A DNA stretch of 64,000 bases from Marinobacter xestospongiae (lineage in GTDB: Bacteria; Pseudomonadota; Gammaproteobacteria; Pseudomonadales; Oleiphilaceae). Below are positions 8,172-17,022 of the stretch, in pieces. The stretch's first letter is position 1, and the number at the start of each line of letters is the position of its first letter. Made by a program: the position numbers and the translations under genes. Under the pieces are notes generated by a model. That model was not told where the DNA came from. It was given only the letters and a program-made list of their open reading frames with translations, and made no database searches. The stretch covers positions 182,020 through 246,019 of the forward strand of contig NZ_JAKZAK010000005.1 of the NCBI RefSeq assembly GCF_023156385.1. The letters are read 5' to 3'.

Positions 8172-9620
8172 ATGCTCCGACCCTGGAACGCCCAGCTTTG
8201 GCTGGAACACACGCCGGGACGCTCTCTCCACGCACGGTTGGTGAACCAGATTGTTCGCGATATTCAGGCCCGACGGTTGCTGCCAGGCAGCTCCATGCCG
8301 GGTAGTCGGGCGCTGGCCAGTCAGTTGGGGGTAAACCGGAAAACCGTGCAGCTGGTGTACGAAGAGCTGGAAGCCCAGGGCTGGCTGTATTCCCAGCCAA
8401 GACGGGGGACCTTCGTGGCGGCGGTGCTGCCGGAGCATGGGCTGTCGGAGCAGGATCAGGCCCTGGTGCTCGATAACAGTAGAAAGGGCCGTCCTGCCCG
8501 GGGTCTGGCCACCCGGGCATCACATGGGGCGCAGCACACAGGGGTGGTGCACAGGCACACCAACGATGGCACCCCCGACGTGCGGCTGCTGCCGTTTGAG
8601 CCGCTGTCCAGGGCTTACCGACGAGCGCTGCTGAGAGCTATCCGCCTGGACTACCTGGACTACGGCGACCCGAGAGGGACGCCGGAGCTGCGGCAGGCCA
8701 TCCTGGGCATGCTGGCGATGGATCGCTTTATGCCAGTGGTGCCAGAGGAAATCTGCGTGGTGCGGGGTAGCCAGATGGGCATCTTTTTCAGTGCCCGGGC
8801 GCTGGACCCCGCCAAGGGCGTGATTGTGGTCGAGGCGTTGTGCTACCCACCGGCCCGGGCGGCGTTTGCATCGACAGGCTTTGAGGTCGTGGCCTGTCCG
8901 ATCGATGAACACGGGCTGGATACCACGGCACTGGAGCGTCTGCTGTCCCGTTACCCGGTCGCGGCTGTGTTTACCACGCCCCACCACCAGTATCCCACTA
9001 CGGTCACCCTGTCGATGGAGCGGCGACTTGCTCTGCTGCAGTTGTCCCGTCAGCACCGGTTTGCGGTGATTGAAGACGACTATGACCACGAGTTCCACTA
9101 CGAAAGCCGTCCGATTCCTCCCCTTGCGAGCCTGCCGGGATCGGAGAACGTGATCCACATTGGTTCCCTGTCCAAGGTGTTTGCGCCCGGCCTGCGGCTG
9201 GGTTATCTGGTGGCGGATTCGGCGTTTGTCGACCGGGTGGCGGAGGAGATCCTGCTGGTGGACCGGCAGGGAAATGCGGTAACGGAGCTGGCACTGGCGG
9301 ATCTGATGGAGGGCGGCGAGGTCCGCAAGCACATCCGTAAGGCGCGGCGGCAGTATCGGCAGCGTCGGGATTGCGCTGCGGAGGGCCTGACGCGGCAGTT
9401 TGGGGGGCAGATTGCGTTTGCTCTACCGGCAGGCGGTATGGCCCTATGGGTGAACGTCGGGTCGTTGGTTACCTCAACGGCGATACCGAGACTGCAGGCG
9501 GCCGGCTTTCATGCCGCTGCCGGGGCTGACGGTATGGTGCATATTCGCTTTGGATTTGGTGCTCTTTCTGAGGCCGAAATCTCCCAGGCTATCGCGGCAT
9601 TGGCTCGGGAGATTACCTGA
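8172..9620 (+). CDS. MocR/PdxR-like regulator (GntR HTH + aminotransferase domain)
   Basis: 482-aa MocR-family transcription factor. A GntR winged helix spans about 15–80 (SRALASQLGVNRKTVQLVYEELE; wing SQPRRGTFVA), followed by a long linker and a fold-type I aminotransferase-like domain. The PLP lysine is in SLSKVFAPGLRLGYL (about 336) and the cofactor Asp/Tyr segment is EDDYDHEFHYES. These proteins bind PLP or amino-acid adducts as effectors rather than catalysing transamination. Divergent from yggS, with an inverted repeat at 8075–8125 between them, it probably controls that operon. Confidence 0.9.
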   Translation: MLRPWNAQLWLEHTPGRSLHARLVNQIVRDIQARRLLPGSSMPGSRALASQLGVNRKTVQLVYEELEAQGWLYSQPRRGTFVAAVLPEHGLSEQDQALVLDNSRKGRPARGLATRASHGAQHTGVVHRHTNDGTPDVRLLPFEPLSRAYRRALLRAIRLDYLDYGDPRGTPELRQAILGMLAMDRFMPVVPEEICVVRGSQMGIFFSARALDPAKGVIVVEALCYPPARAAFASTGFEVVACPIDEHGLDTTALERLLSRYPVAAVFTTPHHQYPTTVTLSMERRLALLQLSRQHRFAVIEDDYDHEFHYESRPIPPLASLPGSENVIHIGSLSKVFAPGLRLGYLVADSAFVDRVAEEILLVDRQGNAVTELALADLMEGGEVRKHIRKARRQYRQRRDCAAEGLTRQFGGQIAFALPAGGMALWVNVGSLVTSTAIPRLQAAGFHAAAGADGMVHIRFGFGALSEAEISQAIAALAREIT

Positions 9621-9641
9621 ATGACGAACCTGAAGGCTCCC

Positions 9642-11411
9642 TCAATCTGGCTTTCCTTGGTCTCCAGACAACAGCGACACCAGTGCGGCCCGGCCGCGGC
9701 TATTGGTTTCGATAAGCTTCTCCCGATCATGCCGGTGCTCCACCTGTTCTTCCAGCAGGGCTTCGTCGAATGCCCGGAAATTACGTGTAAGCTCAAGCGC
9801 GGTTGACTCTGGAATTCCTAGTTGGGTCAGTGTCATAACGGCTCCTTTTAATGCTGAGTCAAAGGTCTCACGAATCACCAGAGTGACGCCTTTGGCCCTC
9901 AGTTCGTAGGCATGGTAACGGTCCCGGGCGCGTGCAATGATCTGCACATCCGGAAAATGCTGTTGCACAAGCTCCACCACCCGCAATGAGTCCTCGGCCT
10001 GGTCAATCGCCAATACCAGAACTTGAGCGTGTTCGAGACCGGCGGTTCGCAACAGGTCCAGGCGTGTCACATCCCCAAAAAACACATCGTTGCCGTAGCG
10101 CCGAAGCAGGTTGATCTCATCCGGGTTGGAGTCCAGCGCCGTGAAGGGAATCTGACGACCCACCAGAATCCGCGCGGTAATCTGGCCAAAGCGACCGAGA
10201 CCGGCGATAACCACCTTGGGGTGCTGATCTTCCGAGGGCGCCTCGCCTTCGACCGCGGTGACGCCCGGCCTCGCGGACGGAAACAGCTTCTTGGCCAGCT
10301 TCAGCAACAGCGGCGTGGTGGCCATGGACAACGCTACCACCAGATTCAGTTGGCCAATCACCGGTGCCGCCAGCAGCCCCAGGGCACCCGCCTGGGTGAG
10401 CAGGACAAACGCAAACTCGCCGCCCTGGCTAAGCAGAATGCCAAAGCGGACAGTGCCGGCCCAGGGCACCTTGCGGAGTCGGCTGATCAGGACCAGTACC
10501 AGGCTCTTGGCGGCGAGGAGGGCGATCAGGTACAGCGCGATGGTACCGGGTGCCGCTATCAGCAGACGAAGATCCATCGTCATGCCGATGGCCAGGAAGA
10601 ACAGCCCCAGAAGGAGGCCCTTGAAGGGCTGGATGTCCGTCTCAAGCTGCTCCCGATAAGGCGAGTTGGCGAGCAGAACGCCGGCAACGAAGGCTCCCAG
10701 TCCCATGGACAGCCCCAGGTATCCCATCAGCCCTGCGGAGCCCAGCACCAGCAGCAGGGCGCTGGCCGTCATTACATCGCGATTGCGAAGCCGAGCCAGC
10801 CATCCCAGCCATGGATTGAGCAGAAAACGGCCTGCAAAAGCCATCGCAATCAGGGCGGCAATACCGGCCAACAATTGGGGACTGTTTTCGGCGTCCTGGT
10901 TGCCTGCCAGTACCGGCAGCAGGAGGATGATCGGAATTACCGCCAGGTCCTGAAACAGTAGAATCGAGAATGCAGCGCGACCCTGGGGCGTACCCAGTTG
11001 ATTGGTTTCAACCAGCATCTGCACTACGAAGGCCGTGGACGACAGTGCCAGGATGGCTCCTATAGCCAAGCCCTCGCGCTCGCTGAAGCCCATCAGCCAG
11101 AACGCGAGCGCCAACACTGCCGCACTGAGGAACACCTGGGAGGCCCCAAGGCCAAGCAGTCGACGCCGCTGGGCCCAGAGATGTGCCGGCTCAAGCTCCA
11201 GACCCACCAGAAACAGCATAAGGACGACCCCAAGCTCCGCGAAGTGCAACACCGACTCCGCTCCGCTGATCCAGCCAAATCCCAGTGGCCCCACCAGGAT
11301 GCCGGCTGCGAGGTAGCCCAGTACGCTGCCCAGACCAAGGCGTTGAAACAGGGGCAACAACACCAGGGAGGCGGCGAGCAGAATCAGGGCTTGGGCAAAG
11401 ATCGTCTCCAT
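9642..11411 (-). CDS. Kef-type (CPA2) potassium/proton antiporter with RCK domain
   Basis: 589-aa monovalent cation:proton antiporter-2. About 12 hydrophobic helices (about 5–375) form the transporter core, starting with the LGYLAAGILVGPLGFG loop and including GVVLMLFLVGLELEP. A cytosolic TrkA-N/RCK domain follows (VVIAGLGRFGQITARIL, about 400; FGDVTRLDLL), binding NAD(H) or a nucleotide to gate transport. The tail carries the KefB/C-like region rich in acidic and arginine residues. Start ATG 11411 has GGAG 7 nt upstream. No KefF/KefG-type ancillary quinone reductase lies next to it. Confidence 0.9.
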   Translation of the reverse strand: METIFAQALILLAASLVLLPLFQRLGLGSVLGYLAAGILVGPLGFGWISGAESVLHFAELGVVLMLFLVGLELEPAHLWAQRRRLLGLGASQVFLSAAVLALAFWLMGFSEREGLAIGAILALSSTAFVVQMLVETNQLGTPQGRAAFSILLFQDLAVIPIILLLPVLAGNQDAENSPQLLAGIAALIAMAFAGRFLLNPWLGWLARLRNRDVMTASALLLVLGSAGLMGYLGLSMGLGAFVAGVLLANSPYREQLETDIQPFKGLLLGLFFLAIGMTMDLRLLIAAPGTIALYLIALLAAKSLVLVLISRLRKVPWAGTVRFGILLSQGGEFAFVLLTQAGALGLLAAPVIGQLNLVVALSMATTPLLLKLAKKLFPSARPGVTAVEGEAPSEDQHPKVVIAGLGRFGQITARILVGRQIPFTALDSNPDEINLLRRYGNDVFFGDVTRLDLLRTAGLEHAQVLVLAIDQAEDSLRVVELVQQHFPDVQIIARARDRYHAYELRAKGVTLVIRETFDSALKGAVMTLTQLGIPESTALELTRNFRAFDEALLEEQVEHRHDREKLIETNSRGRAALVSLLSGDQGKPD

Positions 11412-11624
11412 CAACGTCTCCAGTAAAGGTGGTTTTCAGATATGGGCGGGCAAAGGTGGCTGAAAAAAGCTTAGTGGTTCCAAGGAGTTTTGACGATTGG
11501 AGGATGTGCATACCCGGTGTCCCGTGAGGCAACAAGCAGGTACGCTTAAGCTCTTCTACAAAACCGGCTGATTTGGCCGGAGGCCAACCGGATGGCACGG
11601 CCTCAGAATACAGGGAGTGTTGCA

Positions 11625-11900
11625 GTGATCGAACTAGTCCTTATCGCATTGGCGGCTTTGATGTACAGCGAGCTGGCCGCGATCCGACGAAGACAGCGCT
11701 GGATACTGAAGAAAATTGACCGCCTGCTCGATACCAGCGGTGTGGATCAGGATGAACTGCTTTCCCCGGAACTGCGGACAGCGATGGCGTCGGGGCGCCG
11801 ATTAAAAGCGATCAAACGGTATCGGGAAGAAACCGGTGCATCGCTAACGGAAGCCAAGGTGTTTATTGATCGGTATGGCAAGTTTCGGGAGTGGGAGTGA
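11625..11900 (+). CDS. Small membrane protein with an L7/L12 C-terminal-like domain
   Basis: 91-aa protein with an N-terminal membrane helix (VIELVLIALAALMYSE) followed by basic residues and a C-terminal segment (RLKAIKRYREETGASLTEAK) resembling the ribosomal L7/L12 C-terminal fold seen in many small anchored proteins. Function unknown. GTG 11625 has CAGGGAG 7 nt upstream and puts the helix at the N-terminus. ATG 11592 is an alternative giving 102 aa, but its ribosome-binding site would be inside the TTGGCC/GGCCAA hairpin at 11573–11587. Confidence 0.7.
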   Translation: MIELVLIALAALMYSELAAIRRRQRWILKKIDRLLDTSGVDQDELLSPELRTAMASGRRLKAIKRYREETGASLTEAKVFIDRYGKFREWE

Positions 11901-12002
11901 TCGCTCGTTGCGGGTGCAATGATACAGAGACCGCAACGGCCGCCATGGTCCACGATGTCGAAATAGGCACTGGGTTTTTTGGTCGGTTTTAGGAGGGGCA
12001 TG

Positions 12003-12467
12003 ATGGTTTATATTGAATATGCTGAGCAATCTCGAGTCCATGATTATGCTGAAGAAGCAAAGAGATTTGAAGAAATTACGGGATTTAGGATGCCTAAAGA
12101 ATATCTGGATTTTCTAAAAGAGAATGGTTCTGGGTTATTCCCTGAACCTGGTTATTATGATGATTTGATGGAGATTGGTAAGTTTTATGACTTTTGCATT
12201 GATGATGCGAATGGCAATGGAATATTGAATGTCAACAAATCTCTTCAAGCTGATGGTAGGTTGACGAGTAATGTGTTGGCTTTTGCCGAAACTTCTGACT
12301 GCCATAATCATTTTTGCCTGGTTCTTGATGGTGTTTGGAGAGGATGTGTCGTATTGTTAGGCGATGATAGTATTCTGTTGTGGGGCGATTACCAGGTTTC
12401 AGATCTTGATGAAAAGGAAGATGTTTTGGATCGAAGTTTTTCCGAATTTATAAGCAAGCTGGAATGA
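12003..12467 (+). CDS. SMI1/KNR4 family protein, possible orphan immunity protein
   Basis: 154-aa acidic protein with the SMI1/KNR4 pattern: FEEITGFRMPKEYLDFLKENGSG near the N-terminus, then aromatic-acidic strands and a terminal LWGDYQVSDL segment. Bacterial members commonly act as immunity proteins for polymorphic (Rhs, CDI, LXG) toxins. No toxin gene is visible here. By eye the gene is about 40% GC, far below its neighbours, which points to horizontal acquisition. AGGAGG lies 6 nt before ATG 12003; ATG 12000 is equally possible. Immunity function is inference. Confidence 0.7.
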   Translation: MVYIEYAEQSRVHDYAEEAKRFEEITGFRMPKEYLDFLKENGSGLFPEPGYYDDLMEIGKFYDFCIDDANGNGILNVNKSLQADGRLTSNVLAFAETSDCHNHFCLVLDGVWRGCVVLLGDDSILLWGDYQVSDLDEKEDVLDRSFSEFISKLE

Positions 12468-12469
12468 TT

Positions 12470-12657
12470 CTGTTTGTCGGGCTTGATGGAGGTGGGTTTT
12501 GAGTGTTCGGATATTAAAATAGTCGGAGAAAGTGACAAAGTTGCGTCAGCGGAAGGATATCTTGATTTTGAAGGTTCTGGAAGACCTTCTGTCGGACAAT
12601 TTTAGCATTGTTGCGAAGCGTTTAAAGCCTAGCAGCTAAGTTGGCTGTTATACCTGT
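12470..12657 (+). other. Low-GC gap with very short competing frames
   Basis: This stretch keeps the low GC of the SMI1 gene. Two overlapping short frames are present: 12486–12605 (39 codons, MEVGFECSDIK...) and 12532–12639 (35 codons from GTG, MTKLRQRKD..., with GGAGAAA upstream). Neither has other support; they may be relics of a larger gene. Confidence 0.3.
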
Positions 12658-12897
12658 TTGGTTGGAGGGGATGTTCTGAATTATCTGGCTATCTTTGGGA
12701 TTTTTGTTTCTGGATTGGGAGGTCTTATAGTAACGGTTAAAGCCTTCAAAACCAGTGTGGCTTGGGGGTTAGGGTGTCTTTTGGTGCCGCCGGTCATATT
12801 TCCCTACATGCTTGTTCATCCCAAAGAAAGTGTAAAGCCATTTCTTTTAATTGCCTTTGGTATGGCGTTGATTGTGTTATCTGGATCGAGCTCTTGA
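12658..12897 (+). CDS. Small hydrophobic membrane protein
   Basis: 79-codon frame encoding two to three membrane helices: LNYLAIFGIFVSGLGGLIV, VAWGLGCLLVPPVIFPYML and PFLLIAFGMALIVLSG, joined by short loops. It resembles small uncharacterised inner-membrane proteins with an LGCLLVPP motif. The start is uncertain: TTG 12658 opens the frame, but GGAGGGG at 12664–12670 would instead serve a CTG at 12676. GC is low as in the neighbouring SMI1 gene, so it may have arrived with it. Confidence 0.5.
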   Translation: MVGGDVLNYLAIFGIFVSGLGGLIVTVKAFKTSVAWGLGCLLVPPVIFPYMLVHPKESVKPFLLIAFGMALIVLSGSSS

Positions 12898-13071
12898 GGC
12901 CATGCCGGGAATCAGGTATAGAAGCCTTGTTCGTAAATAAATTTTTAGCAAACCAATGATTCTGGCCAAGCTCTGGAGATAGATGTAAAGCCGACGTTGT
13001 TATCCAGAGACTACTGAAAATCGATTGATTGTAATTTGAAATGTGAGCCACGCTTGGCATTTTTGCGGTTT

Positions 13072-14052
13072 TTAGCTGAGATCTTTAACGTTCTTCTGGT
13101 ACCAGCGTCTGCCAAAGAAGCCGTCCAGGTGCCACGATAATGTGGGGAGTAAGCCCCGCGGCCGAAGCCAGAACCGTTGCGGTACAGGCAATTGGCTGCC
13201 GACATAGCCCGGAGTAATCCTGGCTGTGATGATACCCTCGCCCTCATCCTTGCTCCGGTGCGCCAGCAGTTGTCCGTGCCCGTCGACAATGGCGGTGTGG
13301 CCTTCCAGGATGCCGTGGTAGGTGAGCCAGGGTATTCCCGGAAAACGTGATTGGATTCGGTTGCAGTGAGAGGCGTGGATCACTGGGGCGCCAATCAACT
13401 GGGCGGTCAACTGCACACTGGCAAGCAGGTTCTCCGCGTTTTTGGCTTCCATCCTGCGGGTCAGCCACGTCGGCCAATCATTGGGCAGGCTCCACCAGTG
13501 TGATCCGCCGATCAGCACATCCACCTTGCCTTGCAGGCGACGAGCTGTCTGGCTGCGCATGAATTCCCAGCAAACAGCGGTTCCCACCCGGACATCACCA
13601 ATGCGTCCGAGTTCGCCGCTGTCATCTGAATCCCCGGCTTCATAGAACGCGTTCTCCCACATGGTGGGCAAATCTTTGTCATGTTTGCCCAGTCGTTCGC
13701 CGTTGCTGAAACACACGTAACGATTGCGGACACCGCCTCGGGCCACTCGGCACATAAAGGAACCGCCAATCACCACGGCATGGCGTGTGGAGAACTCCCG
13801 CAGGAACCTGGCCGACGGACCGTCTTCGCTTTCGATTGCGGCCACCAACCCTGGATCAAAGCACACGCCGGTATTGAAGAACTCCGGCAGGGCAATCCAC
13901 TGGGCACCCTGTTTGACCGCCTGTTCTGCCAGGCGCTGGCAGGCTTCTAGGTTGTGTTGCGTATCACCTACGCGGGTATCCAACTGAATGGCGGCAGCGG
14001 TGATTGTTGGTGGCGTCGAATTTGCCTTGTTTTTTACTGTCATCATGGTCAT
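13072..14052 (-). CDS. Nitrilase-superfamily carbon-nitrogen hydrolase
   Basis: 326-aa nitrilase-fold amidohydrolase. The Glu-Lys-Cys triad is visible in IALPEFFNTG (Glu about 60), GKHDKDLPTMWENAFYE (Lys about 131) and GTAVCWEFMRS (Cys about 165). The C-terminus is extended and basic (PQRFWLRPRGLLP... YQKNVKDLS). Substrate is not evident. Several ATGs cluster at 14043, 14046 and 14052; 14052 is chosen for the upstream GAAGGCGG. It lies alone in a more AT-rich stretch between a small membrane protein and a lipoprotein gene. Confidence 0.85.
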   Translation of the reverse strand: MTMMTVKNKANSTPPTITAAAIQLDTRVGDTQHNLEACQRLAEQAVKQGAQWIALPEFFNTGVCFDPGLVAAIESEDGPSARFLREFSTRHAVVIGGSFMCRVARGGVRNRYVCFSNGERLGKHDKDLPTMWENAFYEAGDSDDSGELGRIGDVRVGTAVCWEFMRSQTARRLQGKVDVLIGGSHWWSLPNDWPTWLTRRMEAKNAENLLASVQLTAQLIGAPVIHASHCNRIQSRFPGIPWLTYHGILEGHTAIVDGHGQLLAHRSKDEGEGIITARITPGYVGSQLPVPQRFWLRPRGLLPTLSWHLDGFFGRRWYQKNVKDLS

Positions 14053-14085
14053 TGCGAACCGCCTTCGTAGACGGGCCCCTGCCAT

Positions 14086-14662
14086 AGAGCAAACTCGAAT
14101 GTCACCCGGTTCGGCGTCAATGTTACGAATGCGGGGGTTTCCAATGCTTCGAGTTCGTTAATCAGAGGCTCCGTAAAATTCTGAGAATATCCAAGACTAA
14201 CGCAAATAAGTGTCAGGTTACCTTACAGATAAAAAAATTCTGTGACTCTCTGTTCATTAATTTCCATTTAAAACATGGCGTTATGATCTTGGGTCCAGAA
14301 ATTGCTTGTAGGATATAGGGTGCGTTTATCGAACCTCTTGGTCATATAACTTAGATAAATGCCGGTTTCACAATTACGGAAGATGACTTATGCATGGAGC
14401 GTCGCTGGCACCTGCCATGAAATTTTCCTATCCGGTACCAGGATTTTTACCTGATCTAGATATTAATCTGTTGTGTGCTGGGTGAATAATATTAAATCAT
14501 TATTTAATTGTAGTGATTTAGATTTGGTTTTCATTTTTAACTGCTGCATTTTGTTTTATTGGTGAGGCCGGCTTTCTGTTTTTAATGCTGAATATTTTTA
14601 ATTGGAAAAAATTATGAAATTGCCGTCTATGCGGTGATATATCATATCAACGAAGGGGCGAA
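14086..14662. other. 577-bp AT-rich intergenic region
   Basis: No credible open frame on either strand. The DNA is markedly AT-rich by eye, with long A/T runs and a 10-bp palindrome TGATATATCA just before the lipoprotein ribosome-binding site (about 14633–14642). It probably holds the promoters of the divergent hydrolase and lipoprotein genes; no operator could be recognised. Confidence 0.5.
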
Positions 14663-15667
14663 ATGAAGATGACACTTTTGTTCAGAATGTTGTTGTGTGT
14701 TTTGGTGATCTCGCTGACTGCCTGTGGTGGTGGGGGTGGCAGTAATAGTGATACCGATGGCGGCAGTGGGGGAGACGACGGCACCGGTGCCAGCGATGGC
14801 GGCGATCAGGGTGATGGCGGTTCAACGCCTGTACAGGGAAGTACCATGATCACCCTGGGCGGAACGGACACCAGTTCACTGGGGAGCACCGCTGAAGTCA
14901 GTTTCTATGCATTCCGAGAGAATCTCGCCGGTTCCAATCTCTTTCTTTCTGCCACCAGCAGCGGGAGCGCTATGAACTTCGTGCGGCTTGGCTTGGGAGA
15001 ACTGTCGGCGTCGGACGTGGACCCGAATGCGTTTGCAGCAGATCAGGCGAATGCCGTGGTGTTTAATATCACAGACATTGGGGTTTCTATACGCATAAAT
15101 ATAAACAGTGTGGCCTATCTGTATAGTGCTACCTGTCTTTCAGGATGTACCGGCGTTGACTTTGATACAGCATCTCGGACGTTAGAGTTGGATAATGTCG
15201 TACTCGCTCCCACCATAGGCGGGGATTCGAACAGCCAGGCAACCAGCGATCTAACGTTGGACGGAACGATTGTTTGGACCGAGGCTGTCGAAGATCCTAC
15301 AGCACCAGCCTTTGATTCCGATCTTGGCGGGGCCCCTGATCGTACTTCCGATTTGACTCTGGCTGATATTACTGGTGTTTGGGATAGCGGTGCGGGAAAT
15401 GATGAGGTCTATACGGTATTCAAAGGTGATGGCACGTATGTATCCTATGACTATATGGGTGATGCGGTCGATATGGGTTCGAATTGCTATGAAATAGAAA
15501 GCGACACCCTTACCGATCTGGGTAACGGTCAGTTCCGTCTTGGTGATAGCAGGTTTGGTACCTTCTACTTTTCCGGAGATGCACTCGCTTTCGAGGCGCC
15601 TGAAGGGACCTATTTCCTGGAAAGAACGACGCTACTCGAATCGGACTTCTCGCCGCTCTGCAATTAA
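14663..15667 (+). CDS. Secreted lipoprotein with Gly/Asp/Ser-rich linker
   Basis: 334-aa lipoprotein: signal peptide with lipobox LTAC (Cys about 21), then a low-complexity Gly/Ser/Asp linker (about 22–56), then a beta-rich domain without recognised motifs. The C-terminal 100 residues (LADITGVWDSGAGNDEVYTV ... GDGTYVSYDY) look like a lipocalin- or META-like beta-barrel in other lipoproteins. AAGGGG precedes ATG 14663. Two cysteines (SATCLSGC) may form a disulfide. Codon use is less GC-rich than the core genes. Function unknown. Confidence 0.75.
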   Translation: MKMTLLFRMLLCVLVISLTACGGGGGSNSDTDGGSGGDDGTGASDGGDQGDGGSTPVQGSTMITLGGTDTSSLGSTAEVSFYAFRENLAGSNLFLSATSSGSAMNFVRLGLGELSASDVDPNAFAADQANAVVFNITDIGVSIRININSVAYLYSATCLSGCTGVDFDTASRTLELDNVVLAPTIGGDSNSQATSDLTLDGTIVWTEAVEDPTAPAFDSDLGGAPDRTSDLTLADITGVWDSGAGNDEVYTVFKGDGTYVSYDYMGDAVDMGSNCYEIESDTLTDLGNGQFRLGDSRFGTFYFSGDALAFEAPEGTYFLERTTLLESDFSPLCN

Positions 15668-15797
15668 CTGAACGCGACTACTAACAGGACTACAGGGTAA
15701 CGAGTGAGAGCCTGCCATTCTCCAGCAACCAATTGTTTGGGGGATGGCCGCTTGGTGTCATCCAATCCGGTGAACGCTGTGGACCATCTCGCCTGGG

Positions 15798-16325
15798 TTA
15801 GGGATGGATATCGACTTCGGCACCTTCCAGCAACGGAAAATACGTCTCGCGATCGGACAGTTTAAGCAGGACCGTCAGGGTGACAGTGCTGACCGAATCG
15901 GGCAGATCTTCAACGTCTGCATTCACCGTGAAATCGAACCGCTCCGGGGCCTGATGGGCGAGCGTGTCCTGGAGGTGTTGAAAATTGCTGACGGCGTCGT
16001 CTGCCAGCTTAAAGGTGTATTCCGTTTGGCCTGGCGTTGGGGAGAACAGCGACTCCCGCGACGGGATTACTGTTTCGGAGAGCAGGTCCAGAGGGAACTG
16101 GTATGTAGTAGCGCCTTTGTTTGTATCGATCTTCAGCGCCAGGTCGGTACGATCAACCATCAGTTTCGCCGGTTCTTCAAGCTGGATTCTGGCGCTGATT
16201 TCTGTCGGCGCCAACGCCAGGAAGTCCTGTTGATCGAACGTGCCCAGTTTTGCCAGTGTGCCCATGGGGACGCTGCTGCAACTGCTGATGAGAATGGAGA
16301 GAACCGTCAGGAGTACTTTCTTCAA
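15798..16325 (-). CDS. Putative lipoprotein translated from TTG, coupled to the GNAT gene
   Basis: 175-aa protein whose N-terminus (KKVLLTVLSILISSC, lipobox at about 14–17) marks it as an outer-membrane or periplasmic lipoprotein. The rest is soluble and beta-rich, ending PLLEGAEVDIHP. TTG 16325 is the likely start: it gives an immediate signal peptide, has GAAGGAAA upstream and overlaps the stop of the preceding GNAT gene by 3 nt. An upstream ATG at 16415 would bury the signal. Function unknown. Confidence 0.7.
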   Translation of the reverse strand: MKKVLLTVLSILISSCSSVPMGTLAKLGTFDQQDFLALAPTEISARIQLEEPAKLMVDRTDLALKIDTNKGATTYQFPLDLLSETVIPSRESLFSPTPGQTEYTFKLADDAVSNFQHLQDTLAHQAPERFDFTVNADVEDLPDSVSTVTLTVLLKLSDRETYFPLLEGAEVDIHP

Positions 16326-16828
16326 CGAGGATTTCCTTCGTGCAGCCGTTTGCCCAAAATGCTGACACTGTACTCTTTGTCGTCCATCTCGGCGACGTCT
16401 GGCAGGCATCCCCATTCGGTGAAGCCGCAGGACAGCAACAGTTTGAGGCTCGGAAGGTTGTGGGAGAATACATAACCCACCAGGGTCGACAAGCCAAGCT
16501 CGGGAGCCAGCGCCAAAGCTGCCTGCACCATTTTTGTGCCAAGCTGTTTGCCCTGACTTTCCGGCGCCAGGTAGATGCTCAGTTCGGCCGTGTGGCGATA
16601 GGCCGGCCTGCCATAGAAGTCCTCAAAGCTGATCCAACCCACGATCTGATTGTCTTCCTCATGAACCAGCAGTGGTCGACGGGCGGGGCGATGTGCCTGA
16701 AACCATTCCAGTCGCGACGCCACCGTCACTGGCTCGGTATCGGCAGTGGATCGCCGGGAGGCAATGGATGCATTGTAGATTTCGACGATCCTCGGTAGAT
16801 CCGACTCGTGTGCATGCCTCAGTTCCAT
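16322..16828 (-). CDS. GNAT-family N-acetyltransferase (phosphinothricin acetyltransferase-like)
   Basis: 168-aa GNAT enzyme resembling the PAT/Bar/YncA group: MELRHAHESDLPRIVEIYN at the N-terminus, the acceptor region AELSIYLAPESQGKQLGTK with a Q-x-x-x-LG acetyl-CoA loop (about 96–106), and a C-terminal SCGFTEWGCLPDVAEMDDK. YncA-type relatives acetylate methionine sulfone or sulfoximine and related compounds; the true acceptor is unknown. AAGGAG lies upstream of ATG 16828. Its stop overlaps the start of a lipoprotein gene. Confidence 0.85.
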   Translation of the reverse strand: MELRHAHESDLPRIVEIYNASIASRRSTADTEPVTVASRLEWFQAHRPARRPLLVHEEDNQIVGWISFEDFYGRPAYRHTAELSIYLAPESQGKQLGTKMVQAALALAPELGLSTLVGYVFSHNLPSLKLLLSCGFTEWGCLPDVAEMDDKEYSVSILGKRLHEGNPR

Positions 16829-17022
16829 TGGGATGTGCTCCTTCTGCACCGGATTGAACGAATGCTGTTGCTGGTTTGCCCGGATCACCATGCAGGAACA
16901 GTACCGTTATTTCAGCCCTGAACTCAGGGCTAAATACACGTCAGGCTTATTGATCTGTAGCAGGGGAAGGCCGGGTGTCATGCGCTAGACTGCACAAACA
17001 GTCTCTCTGGCAACCGGTTCCC

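Noticed and set aside
14158..14172. 15-bp identity (TTAATCAGAGGCTCC) with 63721–63735, a possible dispersed repeat
   Set aside because: A shared 15-mer is expected by chance a few times in 64 kb, and the flanks do not match.
14405..14420. TGGCACCTGCC upstream of the lipoprotein as a sigma-54 site
   Set aside because: The -12 element reads ATGAA rather than TTGCA/T.
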